Shown here: one piece after another, positions 18,212 to 27,013 of the stretch
How the letters are laid out: every line of letters starts with the position of its first letter
Numbering within the stretch: position 1 is the first letter of the stretch
NCBI RefSeq assembly: GCF_000814475.1
Contig: NZ_JSVC01000017.1
Location: 1 to 64,000 of the forward strand
Source: Flavihumibacter solisilvae
Lineage (GTDB): Bacteria; Bacteroidota; Bacteroidia; Chitinophagales; Chitinophagaceae
Direction: 5' to 3'
DNA: 64,000 bases
Notes under the pieces: model-generated
What the model saw: the letters and a program-made list of their open reading frames with translations, nothing else
Told to the model about the DNA's origin: nothing
The model's database searches: none
Program-made: the position numbers and the translations under genes

Positions 18212-20149
18212 ATGATCAAAATAAGTTTTCCAGACGGAGCACAGCGCGAATACGCGCCGGGTACCACAGCACTCGACATTGCAAAGTCCATCAGCGAAGG
18301 ACTCGCCAGGAAAGTATTGGCGGCATCTGTAAACGGGCAGGTTTGGGATCTCACCCGCCCAATCTATGGAGATGCGCAGGTAAAGCTGCTGACGTGGGAT
18401 CAGAAGGACGCCAAGTCAACTTTCTGGCATTCTACAGCCCACCTTATGGCAGAAGCCATCGAGTCATTGTTCCCCGGGGTGAAGTTCTGGGTCGGTCCCC
18501 CGGTTGAAAATGGCTTCTATTACGATATCGATCTCGGTGATAAACACATTTCCGAAGATGACCTGCGCAAGCTTGAAGTTAAGATGGCTGAGCTGGCGAA
18601 GCAGAATAATGCCTACGTAAGAAAAGAAGTGCCGAAGGCGGAAGCCATTTCCTACTTTAAGGAAAAAGGCGATGAATACAAACTTGACCTTCTTCAGAAC
18701 CTTGAGGATGGCAACATCACTTTTTATACGCAGGGAGCTTTTACTGACCTGTGCCGCGGACCTCATATTCCACATACGGGTTTCATCAAGGCAATTAAGC
18801 TTACAAATATTGCCGGTGCATACTGGAAGGGTGATGAAAAAAATAAGATGCTCACCCGGGTCTACGGGGTAAGTTTTCCGTCACAAAAGGAGCTTGACGA
18901 ATACCTTCAGATGCTGGAAGAGGCAAAGAAAAGGGATCACCGTAAACTTGGAAAGGAACTGGGTATTTACACTATGGACGATGATGTTGGCCAGGGCTTG
19001 ATTTTGTGGATGCCCAATGGTACCGTCATTATCGAGGAACTCGAGAAACTGGCAAAGGAAACAGAAGAAGAAGCTGGTTATCATCGCGTGGTTACACCGC
19101 ATATCGCCAAGGAGAGCATGTACCTTACGAGCGGTCACCTTCCTTACTATGCTGACAGCATGTACCCACCGATGGAACTGGAAGGAGAGAAGTATTACCT
19201 GCGGGCGATGAACTGTCCGCACCACCATAAGATCTTTGCAGCAGAACCAAAAAGTTATCGCGATCTTCCCTATCGGATCGCAGAGTATGGAACTGTTTAT
19301 CGTTACGAACAGAGCGGGGAGTTGTTCGGATTGATGCGTGTCCGTTGCCTGCATATGAATGATGCCCACATCTACTGTACCCGCGAACAGTTTGAACAGG
19401 AATTCAGGGCTGTGAACGAAATGTACCTGAAGTATTTTAAAATCTTTGGGGTCGGCAAATATGTAATGCGCCTCAGCCTGCATTCCCCTGATAAACTTGG
19501 TAAAAAATACGTGAATGAGCCCGAGCTTTGGAAAGAGACGGAGGCCATGGTGCGCCAGGTGCTGATCGATTCTAATATCCCATACGTTGAGGTAATGGAC
19601 GAAGCTGCATTTTATGGTCCGAAAATTGACGTTCAGATCTACAGCGTGATCGGCCGTGAATTTACACTGGCTACCAACCAGGTCGATTTTTCACAGGGAA
19701 GAAGCTTTAAGCTTCAGTATGCAACCGCGGATAACCAGTCCGAGACTCCACTGATCATTCACCGCGCTCCTTTGGGAACGCATGAACGCTTTATCGGGTT
19801 CCTGCTCGAACATTATGCAGGAAAGTTACCTGTATGGCTGGCGCCTCAGCAGGTGAAGATTTTACCGATAAGTGATAAATTCATGGACTATGCCCTGGAC
19901 GTTCAGAAGAAGCTCAGGTCTGCCCGGGTCCGGGTTTCGATCGACGATCGGAATGAAAAAATCGGCAAGAAGATCAGGGATACCGAACTGCTGAAAGTGC
20001 CTTATATGCTGGTTGTGGGCGAAAAAGAGATGAATGAAGGTAAGATCGCCGTCCGCAGGCAGGGCAAGGGTGACCTTGGGGCAATACCCGTGGACGAGTT
20101 TGTACAGGTGATTTCACGGGAAATTACAGAACGCAGCAGCGGAGATTAA
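18212..20149 (+). CDS. thrS: Threonyl-tRNA synthetase
   Basis: Charges tRNA-Thr with threonine and edits misacylated serine. From ATG 18212 the protein has 645 residues, close to the 642 of Escherichia coli. The N-terminal TGS domain (about 1-62), the editing domain with HSTAHLMAEA and the class II catalytic core are all present. The zinc-ligand cysteine is C335 in MNCPHHHKIF, and the anticodon-binding domain occupies the last ~110 residues. The in-frame TTG 36 bp upstream is rejected because it adds an unconserved extension and precedes the promoter box. infC follows 47 bp downstream in the usual thrS-infC order. Confidence 0.97.
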   Translation: MIKISFPDGAQREYAPGTTALDIAKSISEGLARKVLAASVNGQVWDLTRPIYGDAQVKLLTWDQKDAKSTFWHSTAHLMAEAIESLFPGVKFWVGPPVENGFYYDIDLGDKHISEDDLRKLEVKMAELAKQNNAYVRKEVPKAEAISYFKEKGDEYKLDLLQNLEDGNITFYTQGAFTDLCRGPHIPHTGFIKAIKLTNIAGAYWKGDEKNKMLTRVYGVSFPSQKELDEYLQMLEEAKKRDHRKLGKELGIYTMDDDVGQGLILWMPNGTVIIEELEKLAKETEEEAGYHRVVTPHIAKESMYLTSGHLPYYADSMYPPMELEGEKYYLRAMNCPHHHKIFAAEPKSYRDLPYRIAEYGTVYRYEQSGELFGLMRVRCLHMNDAHIYCTREQFEQEFRAVNEMYLKYFKIFGVGKYVMRLSLHSPDKLGKKYVNEPELWKETEAMVRQVLIDSNIPYVEVMDEAAFYGPKIDVQIYSVIGREFTLATNQVDFSQGRSFKLQYATADNQSETPLIIHRAPLGTHERFIGFLLEHYAGKLPVWLAPQQVKILPISDKFMDYALDVQKKLRSARVRVSIDDRNEKIGKKIRDTELLKVPYMLVVGEKEMNEGKIAVRRQGKGDLGAIPVDEFVQVISREITERSSGD

Positions 20150-20196
20150 AATAATTTAATATTTTCGGGTTGTAATTGTATAATTAAAATAACTAA

Positions 20197-20790
20197 ATGG
20201 CATTTCCACCAAGACCTCATAGAGGGGCTTTTAATCCAAGGTTCAGGAAAGAACAGCAACAGGAACACAGGACTAACCAAATGATCCGCGTACCCCAGGT
20301 ACGATTGGTTGGCGACAATGTAGAAGTAGGTATTTATTCGATCCAGGAGGCGCAGAGAATGGCGCAGGATCAGGGATTGGATCTAGTGGAGATTTCTCCG
20401 AATGCAGATCCCCCGGTTTGTAAAATCATAGATTATAATAAATTCCTATACGAGAAGAAGAAGAAGGATAAGGAGATGAAGGCGAAAGCCAAGGCTTCCG
20501 AAGTAAAGGAAATCCGTTTCACTCCGAATACAGATGATCATGACTTTAACTTCAAGGCGAAACATGCCGAGGAGTTTTTGAGAGAAGGCAATAAAGTAAA
20601 AGCTTACGTTCAGTTCCGCGGAAGGGCGATCCAGTTCAAGGACAGGGGTGAGTTATTGTTGCTGAAATTTGCCGAGCGGCTTTCAGAATTCGGTGTCCTC
20701 GAGGGCATGCCGAAAATGGAAGGCAAAAGAATGCTGGCCATCTGGGCACCTAAAAGCCAGAAAAAGAAAAAGGAAAATTCTGCAGAATAA
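20197..20790 (+). CDS. infC: Translation initiation factor IF-3
   Basis: IF-3 binds the 30S subunit, keeps it apart from 50S and checks the start-codon pairing. The 197-residue protein has the N-domain motif IRVPQVRLVGDN, with the IF-3 signature VCKIIDYNKFLYEKKK near residues 69-84, a Lys-rich interdomain helix and the C-domain ending in ILAPK-like IWAPKSQKKKK. It starts with ATG, unlike the AUU of enteric infC, so the classic start-codon autoregulation is not expected. A short extra N-terminus (PPRPHRGAFNPRFRK) precedes the core, as is common in this phylum. The transcript ends at a strong terminator just after the stop, which separates it from rpmI-rplT. Confidence 0.97.
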   Translation: MAFPPRPHRGAFNPRFRKEQQQEHRTNQMIRVPQVRLVGDNVEVGIYSIQEAQRMAQDQGLDLVEISPNADPPVCKIIDYNKFLYEKKKKDKEMKAKAKASEVKEIRFTPNTDDHDFNFKAKHAEEFLREGNKVKAYVQFRGRAIQFKDRGELLLLKFAERLSEFGVLEGMPKMEGKRMLAIWAPKSQKKKKENSAE

Positions 20791-20794
20791 TTTT

Positions 20795-20819
20795 AAACCC
20801 GCCGCATGGCGGGTTTTTT
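20795..20819 (+). terminator. Intrinsic terminator after infC
   Basis: A perfect 9-bp stem AAACCCGCC (20795-20803) pairs with GGCGGGTTT (20808-20816) across a GCAT loop, followed by T residues to 20819. It lies 5 nt after the infC stop and closes the thrS-infC transcript. Confidence 0.88.
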
Positions 20820-20864
20820 AATGCTGGTTTAGCCGTATAATTCCAGATTTTAATGTGGGTAATA

Positions 20865-20872
20865 TATATTTG
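20865..20872 (+). promoter_or_regulatory. Possible -7 box of the S8 peptidase gene
   Basis: TATATTTG fits TAnnTTTG and ends 12 nt before the ATG at 20885. The region is A+T-rich, so a chance match is possible. If real, it lies downstream of the alternative GTG start at 20855 and supports the ATG. Confidence 0.35.
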
Positions 20873-20884
20873 AACATTCAAATT

Positions 20885-23800
20885 ATGAACAGCCCCAACA
20901 GCTTTGGAAGGGTGGTGCTGAACTTTATCCTGTTATTGCAGCTGATGCAACTGCAGGCCCAAACCACAAATCCTGAACCCGTACGTTTCAAAACTGCCGT
21001 GCCATTAAAAGCATTGCAGCTTAATCCTATTGGATCCCTAAACGCCGAACCGCTTAATGCGAGATCACAAGGCGAATCTGTTTATTTGTTTCTTCGCTTC
21101 CAGCGCATTCCCGGTTCCGGCCAGCGCAAGGCCCTGCTGGATCGTGGAATCAGGCTTTTAGAATATGTTCCCGAGAATACTTACCTGGCTTCGGTGACCG
21201 GATACTGGTCCATCGAGCAACTTCGTTCGGTTGGTATTTCTGCTACCATTCCATTAAACAGGTCTTTTAAGAGAGATGTTGAAGGTTCTCCATCCCATAC
21301 AGTCATTTCAGCGAAACGTGCAACAACTGCACACCTAACTACTTATCATCTCAAACTTTCAATGACGGACTCTTTCCAGTCAAAAGCGGTTCTTACCCGT
21401 GCATTGAAATCGGTTCAGACAGGCTGGAGTATAAGGTCATTCGTTGCACCGCAAATTGTCGAAATAGACTTGTCACCGCAGGCCCTTGAAATATTACTCG
21501 ATGAGCCATTCGTCCTGTATTCAATGGAAGTGCCGCCATTATTCGCACTGAACAGTGATTCGCGGGATATACATAATAGTGACATCCTTCAGACAGGATC
21601 CGCCGATATACCCGCATTAAGTGGGGAAGGAGTAGTGCTGGGTATCGGTGATGCCGGGACCATCTACCATATAGATCACGGGTATAACGGCGAAGGACAG
21701 TTGTATAACAGCGATTACCACGCCACCCATGTGGCCGGAACCCTTGCCGGAAAAGGGATCCGTAACCCCGTTAACCGTGGTCATGCATACAAGTCACCAT
21801 TGTTGGTGGAAAGCTTCAATAACATTATTTATAGAACGCAGGAATACTATACGCAAAAAAGGATGGTGCTGACCAACAACTCATATGGCACCAGCAGTTC
21901 CTGTGTACCATATTCAGGTATTTATTCGTCGATGTGTTACCAGGCGGACTTCCAGTTGCTGCAATACCCCAACCTCATGCATGTATTTGCGGCAGGAAAC
22001 AGCGGGGGACTAACCTGCGGGGACTTCCCACCGGGGTACCGGGCAATTAATAACGCCTACCAGGCGGCGAAAAACGTACTTACAGTCGGCGCTACTTCGA
22101 AAGATGGTACCAGCAATCCTTTTTCAAAAGGTCCTGTCCAGGATGGCAGGATCAAACCTGAAATAACCGCGATAGGAGTTGGCGTGATCTCAACTGTTCC
22201 CGGGAATAATTATGGCACCAACCAGGGAACCAGTATGTCGAGTCCCCAGGTAACCGGAGCAATGGCTTTGTTGTATGAAAGGTACAGGCAACTTAATAAT
22301 GGCCAGGATATGCCTGGCGACCTGATAAAAGCGGTTGTCTGCAATACCGCGACAGATATCGGGAATAAAGGTGTCGATTTTGCCAACGGATTCGGATGGC
22401 TCAATTCACAGCGCGCCCTGGATTTGATAAACAGGCGTTCATGGTTCCAGGGTAACGTGGAGCAGGATAAGGAACAATCTTTTGAAATTATACTTGAAAG
22501 ACAGGTGCATGATTTCAGGATCATGTTGTACTGGCATGATCAACCCGCATCATTTTATACTTACCAGAACCTGGTAAATGATCTTGATATTACCGTTGAA
22601 TTGCCTGATGGGCGTATTTATGAACCCATGGTGCTCGATACCAGCGCGGCAGGGCTGCTGAACCCTGCACAAATGGGCAGGGACCGTATCAATAATATTG
22701 AACAGGTGGTAGTTGAAAATGGTCAGCCGGGCAAGTATAAAGTAAAAGTAAAAGGTTATAAGGTTCCATTTGGTCCCCAGGCTTTCCGCGTGGTTTACCA
22801 TTGGCTTGAGCCAGGGTTGAAATTATTGCAGCCAACAGGAGGGGAGTTATGGAAACCTTCAGAAAAAAGAGGTATTACCTGGACAGATGCCGGTCGTGAC
22901 GGGGATTCATACGAATTCAGCTATTCGGCAGACAATGGTACCAATTGGACCGCAATTCCTGGAGGTACCAGTTTAGCAAACAGGCAGGAGTGGACAGTTC
23001 CCAATATCTATACTACAGAGGGGCGGATCAGGATTAAAAACACGGGAACGGGAGAAGAAAAGATTTCAGGCACATTCAGCATCTTGCCTGAGATCGCATT
23101 TACCGTGTCGACGCCTTGTATGGAACGGGTTCAGGTTCGATGGCCTCGTCCAGCTTCGATCGACTCATTTGCCGTGCTGCGATATTTGAACGGGAAATAT
23201 AATGTGGAAGCCATTACCAAAGACACATTCGCCCTTGTATCCGGCCTGGTGCGTGGACCTGATTACTGGTTCACAGTGCAACCCATCAAGAATGGGGTAA
23301 CAGGTGAACGCAGTGTGGCGCGGGTTATTAAAACGTCAACCTCAGCATGTGCTGTCACCGGCCTGAACGGTGATCTTGCGATCCTGGCCCTGCCCTCACC
23401 GGTTTCCGGAAGGCAGTTCACCACAACTCAGATTTCAGGTCAGCAACAGGTATCTGTTCAGCTTCGGAATAACGGCGCTGTTTCATTCAATGATTCCATT
23501 TTCCTGGACCTCTTTAGAAATGGTGCCCTGGTTGGAAAGGATACATTACGCAGGACTTTTACCGCTCGCAGCCAGTTTGAGTGGAAAACAAAAATATTCC
23601 AGGCGCTTGAACCCGGTGAGGAAGCGTTACTGACAGTTTCTGTTTCAAAAAAGAATGATAATGTTGACAGCAACAATACCATCAGCTTTCTATGGCGAAA
23701 TCTTGCGAATCCTCCTATCGCAATACCCTATACGCAGAACTTTGATCAGATAGTGGATACTGCTTATGGACGTTTGGGTTTCTGGGGCGTGAAAGGTGCA

Positions 23801-26143
23801 AGTGAGTGGGATATAAATCAACAAACGCCGCCGGTGCAGGTGACAGCAAAAAAAGAGAATGGAATTGCCGGTTTATTCCAATCAACCAATGTCAGGGGAC
23901 AAAAAGCTGAGTTCATCGGAACGTTCAATCTGTCGGCTGTTGATCCTGACAGCATCTTGTATATGGATGTAAAAACGAACATGGGCAGCATGGTCCAGGT
24001 TGCCGTACGCGGAAACGATAGTACCGCAAATTGGATCCCACTCGGATTCACAGAGAATATTCCATTATACCTTTTCCTGATGTATTCGAGACAGGAAGCA
24101 GGACCCGGTTTCCAGGTCAGGTTACAATACAGTAACCTTGCGCCGGGGGAAGAAAATTGCCTGCTATCCGGGATAAGTTTTTACCGGAAACCTGCAGATG
24201 TAATGCTCGCGGACGCCGTTATGGACAAGGCGACTGTAACTGGTGGTGACAGTGTGGTGTTTATTCTCACCCCTGCCAACAACCTGAATGAAACAGTGAA
24301 GGATGTAAATGTAGGATTGAGCTTTTCAGATGGCAGGACAACCATCCACCGGTTAGATTCACTTGCCGCGTGGGATGCACAGGAAGTGCGCCTGGTAGTA
24401 AGTACCGAAGGATGGACCGAACACTTAAACACGGTTAAGGCTTGGGTAAGCGCACCAATGGACGATTATCATGGAGACGATTCGTTACTGCTTGGAGATA
24501 TTGCCTATTCGCCCCGCGTGATGCAGTTTCCCTACCTGCAGGGATTTGAACAGGGTACCGGTGGATGGTATGCATCGCCTTTGCTCGCACTTGCATCGCA
24601 ACTGGATAGCGCAAACAATCCATTTAAGCCGGCAAACGGAAAAGAGTTCTGGGGAGTCCGAAGATCGATCAGCAATGGCGAGTTTGTGGAAACGGCAAAT
24701 ACACATGGATTGGTAAGCCCGGTGTTTGAAACGGAGAAGCTCGATTCGCCCCACATTTCGATGAGCCTGAACAGGCAGCTCTGCACCGGCATGGATTCTG
24801 TCTACATCCTGGTTTCACCGGATACGGGCAGGAGTTGGCTGCCATATTTCCCGTTAAACAACACTACAAACTGGTACGATGCCAATGGTGGCGGTTATCC
24901 ATGGATCGGATGTGTAAACAACGGATGGCAGGTGGTTTCAACCCCGCTACCTAAAGGGTGGCCCACAGTGCAGGTGATGATCATGACGATTCCGGTAAAT
25001 CCGGGCTGGAATGAAGGTCCGCGGCCAGTTTCAGGAGTGCTGGTAGACGATATTCACATTTTTGATTACCAAAACCCTGTTTTTGAAGGCAACGTGGGAT
25101 GGCAGTTATCCGGCACAACATTGGCCAATGACTGGACACCCCTGGTTTCGGGTAATCAGATTGCGGCCGCGATAAGCGGTAACCCGGGGCAGCCATTCGG
25201 GTTTACCGTAAATATGTTGTCACCAGGCTCAACTTTCAAGGGCAACCCAGTTTTGAATAAGAGTTATGTTTTTAACAGTAGTAATTCCTCTGCTTCGGGA
25301 ACCGCAAGGCTGTATTTCACACACCGTGAAGCTATGGCGTTACTGCGGGCAAATATTTGCGATACCTGCCATTCCGCAATTACTCCATACGATTTTTCAG
25401 TTTTCCGGTATAAAGGAAAAAGCCGGACAGTGAATGGGACGCTGGCTGATAACCTGGCGGGTTCGGACGAAGTATGGACGCCCGAATCATTTGACCTGGT
25501 ACCTTATGCATCGGGATATTATGCGGAAGTCCCGGTTACAGCCTACGGTGAGTTTTATATAGGGCTTGACCGGAATAGAGGTGGGTTTGAGTTTACAGCA
25601 ACGAAGCAAACTGGTGCTGAAGCCGTCTACCTTGACTGGTCTGTATCCGATGCTGCTGGCGTTGCCATGTATTATATCGAAAGGGCTGTAGCTGCCGATG
25701 GTCAGCCACTTATGTTTGAAGAGATCGGAAGCCAGAAGTCGGAAAACGGGAAAGCGGGCTATCGCTTGCGGGATCAGCGAATTGTCACTGGTAAAACCTA
25801 CCACTATCGTTTGCGGATTGTTTCTTTCAATGGTGATGTGACATTTTCGGCCATCCGTACGATAAGTTTTGCGGCTGAGATCCGGGTTATCGCTTATCCC
25901 AACCCCTCACTCTCAGGTCAGTTCCAGCTTGGGCTGGAAAATTTGCAGGGAAAAGCCGTGGATCTGCGACTGTTTGACCAGGCGGGAAGATTTGTCTGGG
26001 GACGGAAAGTGGATGCAGCCAGCCAGCGCCAGGAATTGACAGTGCCGACAGGCGGATCCAGGTTGTCAGCAGGGGTGTATTTGCTTCAAATTGAATCGGA
26101 AGGGCAAAAAAAGACGATCCGGTTGGTAGTTTCGGGAAACTGA
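20885..26143 (+). CDS. Giant subtilisin-like (S8) peptidase with type IX sorting domain
   Basis: A 1,752-residue secreted protease, counted from ATG 20885; the GTG at 20855 would place ten residues before the signal peptide. The signal peptide (about 1-26) ends at LQAQ. After a propeptide-like region, the S8 domain spans roughly residues 230-510, with predicted catalytic D256 in GIGDAG, H282 in HATHVAGT and S450 in GTSMSSPQ. About 1,150 residues of beta-sandwich and adhesin-like modules follow, including paired segments resembling CARDB and jelly-roll folds. The last ~85 residues, from AYPNPS to LVVSGN, form a type-A T9SS C-terminal signal, implying export and surface anchoring or release. 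The gene sits between infC and rpmI, with terminators and promoters separating it from both. Confidence 0.9.
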   Translation: MNSPNSFGRVVLNFILLLQLMQLQAQTTNPEPVRFKTAVPLKALQLNPIGSLNAEPLNARSQGESVYLFLRFQRIPGSGQRKALLDRGIRLLEYVPENTYLASVTGYWSIEQLRSVGISATIPLNRSFKRDVEGSPSHTVISAKRATTAHLTTYHLKLSMTDSFQSKAVLTRALKSVQTGWSIRSFVAPQIVEIDLSPQALEILLDEPFVLYSMEVPPLFALNSDSRDIHNSDILQTGSADIPALSGEGVVLGIGDAGTIYHIDHGYNGEGQLYNSDYHATHVAGTLAGKGIRNPVNRGHAYKSPLLVESFNNIIYRTQEYYTQKRMVLTNNSYGTSSSCVPYSGIYSSMCYQADFQLLQYPNLMHVFAAGNSGGLTCGDFPPGYRAINNAYQAAKNVLTVGATSKDGTSNPFSKGPVQDGRIKPEITAIGVGVISTVPGNNYGTNQGTSMSSPQVTGAMALLYERYRQLNNGQDMPGDLIKAVVCNTATDIGNKGVDFANGFGWLNSQRALDLINRRSWFQGNVEQDKEQSFEIILERQVHDFRIMLYWHDQPASFYTYQNLVNDLDITVELPDGRIYEPMVLDTSAAGLLNPAQMGRDRINNIEQVVVENGQPGKYKVKVKGYKVPFGPQAFRVVYHWLEPGLKLLQPTGGELWKPSEKRGITWTDAGRDGDSYEFSYSADNGTNWTAIPGGTSLANRQEWTVPNIYTTEGRIRIKNTGTGEEKISGTFSILPEIAFTVSTPCMERVQVRWPRPASIDSFAVLRYLNGKYNVEAITKDTFALVSGLVRGPDYWFTVQPIKNGVTGERSVARVIKTSTSACAVTGLNGDLAILALPSPVSGRQFTTTQISGQQQVSVQLRNNGAVSFNDSIFLDLFRNGALVGKDTLRRTFTARSQFEWKTKIFQALEPGEEALLTVSVSKKNDNVDSNNTISFLWRNLANPPIAIPYTQNFDQIVDTAYGRLGFWGVKGASEWDINQQTPPVQVTAKKENGIAGLFQSTNVRGQKAEFIGTFNLSAVDPDSILYMDVKTNMGSMVQVAVRGNDSTANWIPLGFTENIPLYLFLMYSRQEAGPGFQVRLQYSNLAPGEENCLLSGISFYRKPADVMLADAVMDKATVTGGDSVVFILTPANNLNETVKDVNVGLSFSDGRTTIHRLDSLAAWDAQEVRLVVSTEGWTEHLNTVKAWVSAPMDDYHGDDSLLLGDIAYSPRVMQFPYLQGFEQGTGGWYASPLLALASQLDSANNPFKPANGKEFWGVRRSISNGEFVETANTHGLVSPVFETEKLDSPHISMSLNRQLCTGMDSVYILVSPDTGRSWLPYFPLNNTTNWYDANGGGYPWIGCVNNGWQVVSTPLPKGWPTVQVMIMTIPVNPGWNEGPRPVSGVLVDDIHIFDYQNPVFEGNVGWQLSGTTLANDWTPLVSGNQIAAAISGNPGQPFGFTVNMLSPGSTFKGNPVLNKSYVFNSSNSSASGTARLYFTHREAMALLRANICDTCHSAITPYDFSVFRYKGKSRTVNGTLADNLAGSDEVWTPESFDLVPYASGYYAEVPVTAYGEFYIGLDRNRGGFEFTATKQTGAEAVYLDWSVSDAAGVAMYYIERAVAADGQPLMFEEIGSQKSENGKAGYRLRDQRIVTGKTYHYRLRIVSFNGDVTFSAIRTISFAAEIRVIAYPNPSLSGQFQLGLENLQGKAVDLRLFDQAGRFVWGRKVDAASQRQELTVPTGGSRLSAGVYLLQIESEGQKKTIRLVVSGN

Positions 26144-26153
26144 CATACCTTTG
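26123..26153 (+). promoter_or_regulatory. Predicted rpmI-rplT promoter
   Basis: TTG (26123-26125) and TACCTTTG (26146-26153) form a well-spaced (20 bp) Bacteroidota-type promoter. The -33 part lies inside the 3' end of the S8 peptidase gene and the -7 box directly follows its stop. This would give rpmI-rplT its own transcript with a leader of about 100 nt. Confidence 0.65.
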
Positions 26154-26209
26154 CGCTCCTTAAATTATCGAAAAGAAGTTTAGGGATTGCCCAAACGGCT
26201 CCATAAGTT

Positions 26210-26253
26210 CCCGCCTGTGCGGGGCGCCAGCAGGGCGTAACTATTGATAGTTA
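26210..26253 (+). promoter_or_regulatory. Structured leader of rpmI-rplT, candidate L20 autoregulatory site
   Basis: Three consecutive inverted repeats lie between the predicted promoter and the rpmI ATG: CCCGC/GCGGG (26210-26223), CGCC/GGCG (26225-26237) and the A+T-rich TAACTAT/ATAGTTA (26238-26253), which ends 6 nt before the ATG. No T-run follows the G+C-rich stems, so termination is unlikely. In Escherichia coli and Bacillus L20 represses its own operon by binding leader RNA; a similar role here is inferred from position only. Confidence 0.4.
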
Positions 26254-26259
26254 TCAAAA

Positions 26260-26457
26260 ATGCCAAAGGTTAAAACCAATTCAAGCGCGAAGAAGCGCTT
26301 CAAGGTGACCGCTACCGGTAAGATCACTCACCAGAAATCGTTCAAGCGTCACATCCTCACCAAGAAGTCAACCAAACGTAAACGAGCATTGCGCAAAGAC
26401 GGCGTAGTTGCGGAAGCAAACATGCATTTCGTAAAACGCCTCCTGGGTCTTAAGTAA
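26260..26457 (+). CDS. rpmI: Large ribosomal subunit protein bL35
   Basis: A 65-residue basic 50S protein with the family pattern [29 protein letters not shown] and a C-terminal RLLGLK. The length is standard. It is followed after 33 bp by rplT, the universal partner. In most bacteria it lies directly after infC; here the S8 peptidase gene intervenes and the pair has its own predicted promoter. Confidence 0.97.
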   Translation: MPKVKTNSSAKKRFKVTATGKITHQKSFKRHILTKKSTKRKRALRKDGVVAEANMHFVKRLLGLK

Positions 26458-26490
26458 TTCATTTCAAAACAACTTAAACTTATTTAGCAT

Positions 26491-26835
26491 ATGCCACGTT
26501 CAGTTAATGCCGTTGCTTCAAGGGCACGCAGAAAAAGAATCTTAAAACAGGCTAAAGGTTACTATGGCAAACGTAAAAACGTTTACACAGTAGCGAAGAA
26601 TATTGTTGAAAAGGGTATGACCTACAGCTATGTAGGCCGTAAACTGAAAAAGCGCGAATACCGTGCGCTCTGGATCGCCCGTATCAACGCAGCAGTTCGC
26701 GAAGAAGGTCTGACATACTCCGTTTTCATTCACAAACTGAATGAGAAGGGAATCGGTCTGGATCGTAAAGTCCTGGCAGATCTGGCCATGAACAATCCTG
26801 CTTCTTTCAAAGCACTGGTTGCTTCAGTAAAATAA
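26491..26835 (+). CDS. rplT: Large ribosomal subunit protein bL20
   Basis: A 114-residue 50S assembly protein that binds 23S rRNA early. It shows the conserved N-terminus [19 protein letters not shown], the [15 protein letters not shown] segment, LWIARINAA and the C-terminal globular part [13 protein letters not shown]. Length is normal (about 117). It forms an operon with rpmI and is closed by a strong terminator. It is the likely regulator of this operon if the leader is an L20 site. Confidence 0.97.
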   Translation: MPRSVNAVASRARRKRILKQAKGYYGKRKNVYTVAKNIVEKGMTYSYVGRKLKKREYRALWIARINAAVREEGLTYSVFIHKLNEKGIGLDRKVLADLAMNNPASFKALVASVK

Positions 26836-26861
26836 TGACAACTACTGAAGGAAATATATAT

Positions 26862-26895
26862 AGCCGGCCCCCATTTGTGGGCCGGCTTTTATTTT
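26862..26895 (+). terminator. Intrinsic terminator after rplT
   Basis: A perfect 9-bp stem AGCCGGCCC (26862-26870) pairs with GGGCCGGCT (26879-26887) around an 8-nt loop, followed by TTTTATTTT. It lies 27 nt after the rplT stop. Confidence 0.9.
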
Positions 26896-26925
26896 GATTT
26901 AAGTGTTGAAGCAGCGTCAAAATTC

Positions 26926-26960
26926 TTTGGCCTTAATTTCATGATTTTCTTATAGGTTTG
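26926..26960 (+). promoter_or_regulatory. Predicted promoter of the arginine decarboxylase gene
   Basis: TTTG (26926-26929) and TAGGTTTG (26953-26960) match the -33 and -7 elements with a long 23-bp spacer. The ATG at 27014 lies 53 nt beyond the -7 box. Confidence 0.5.
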
Positions 26961-27013
26961 TAAGATTTTATAAGATTATATAGCATCACCCAACTAACCA
27001 CGTGTACAAATAG

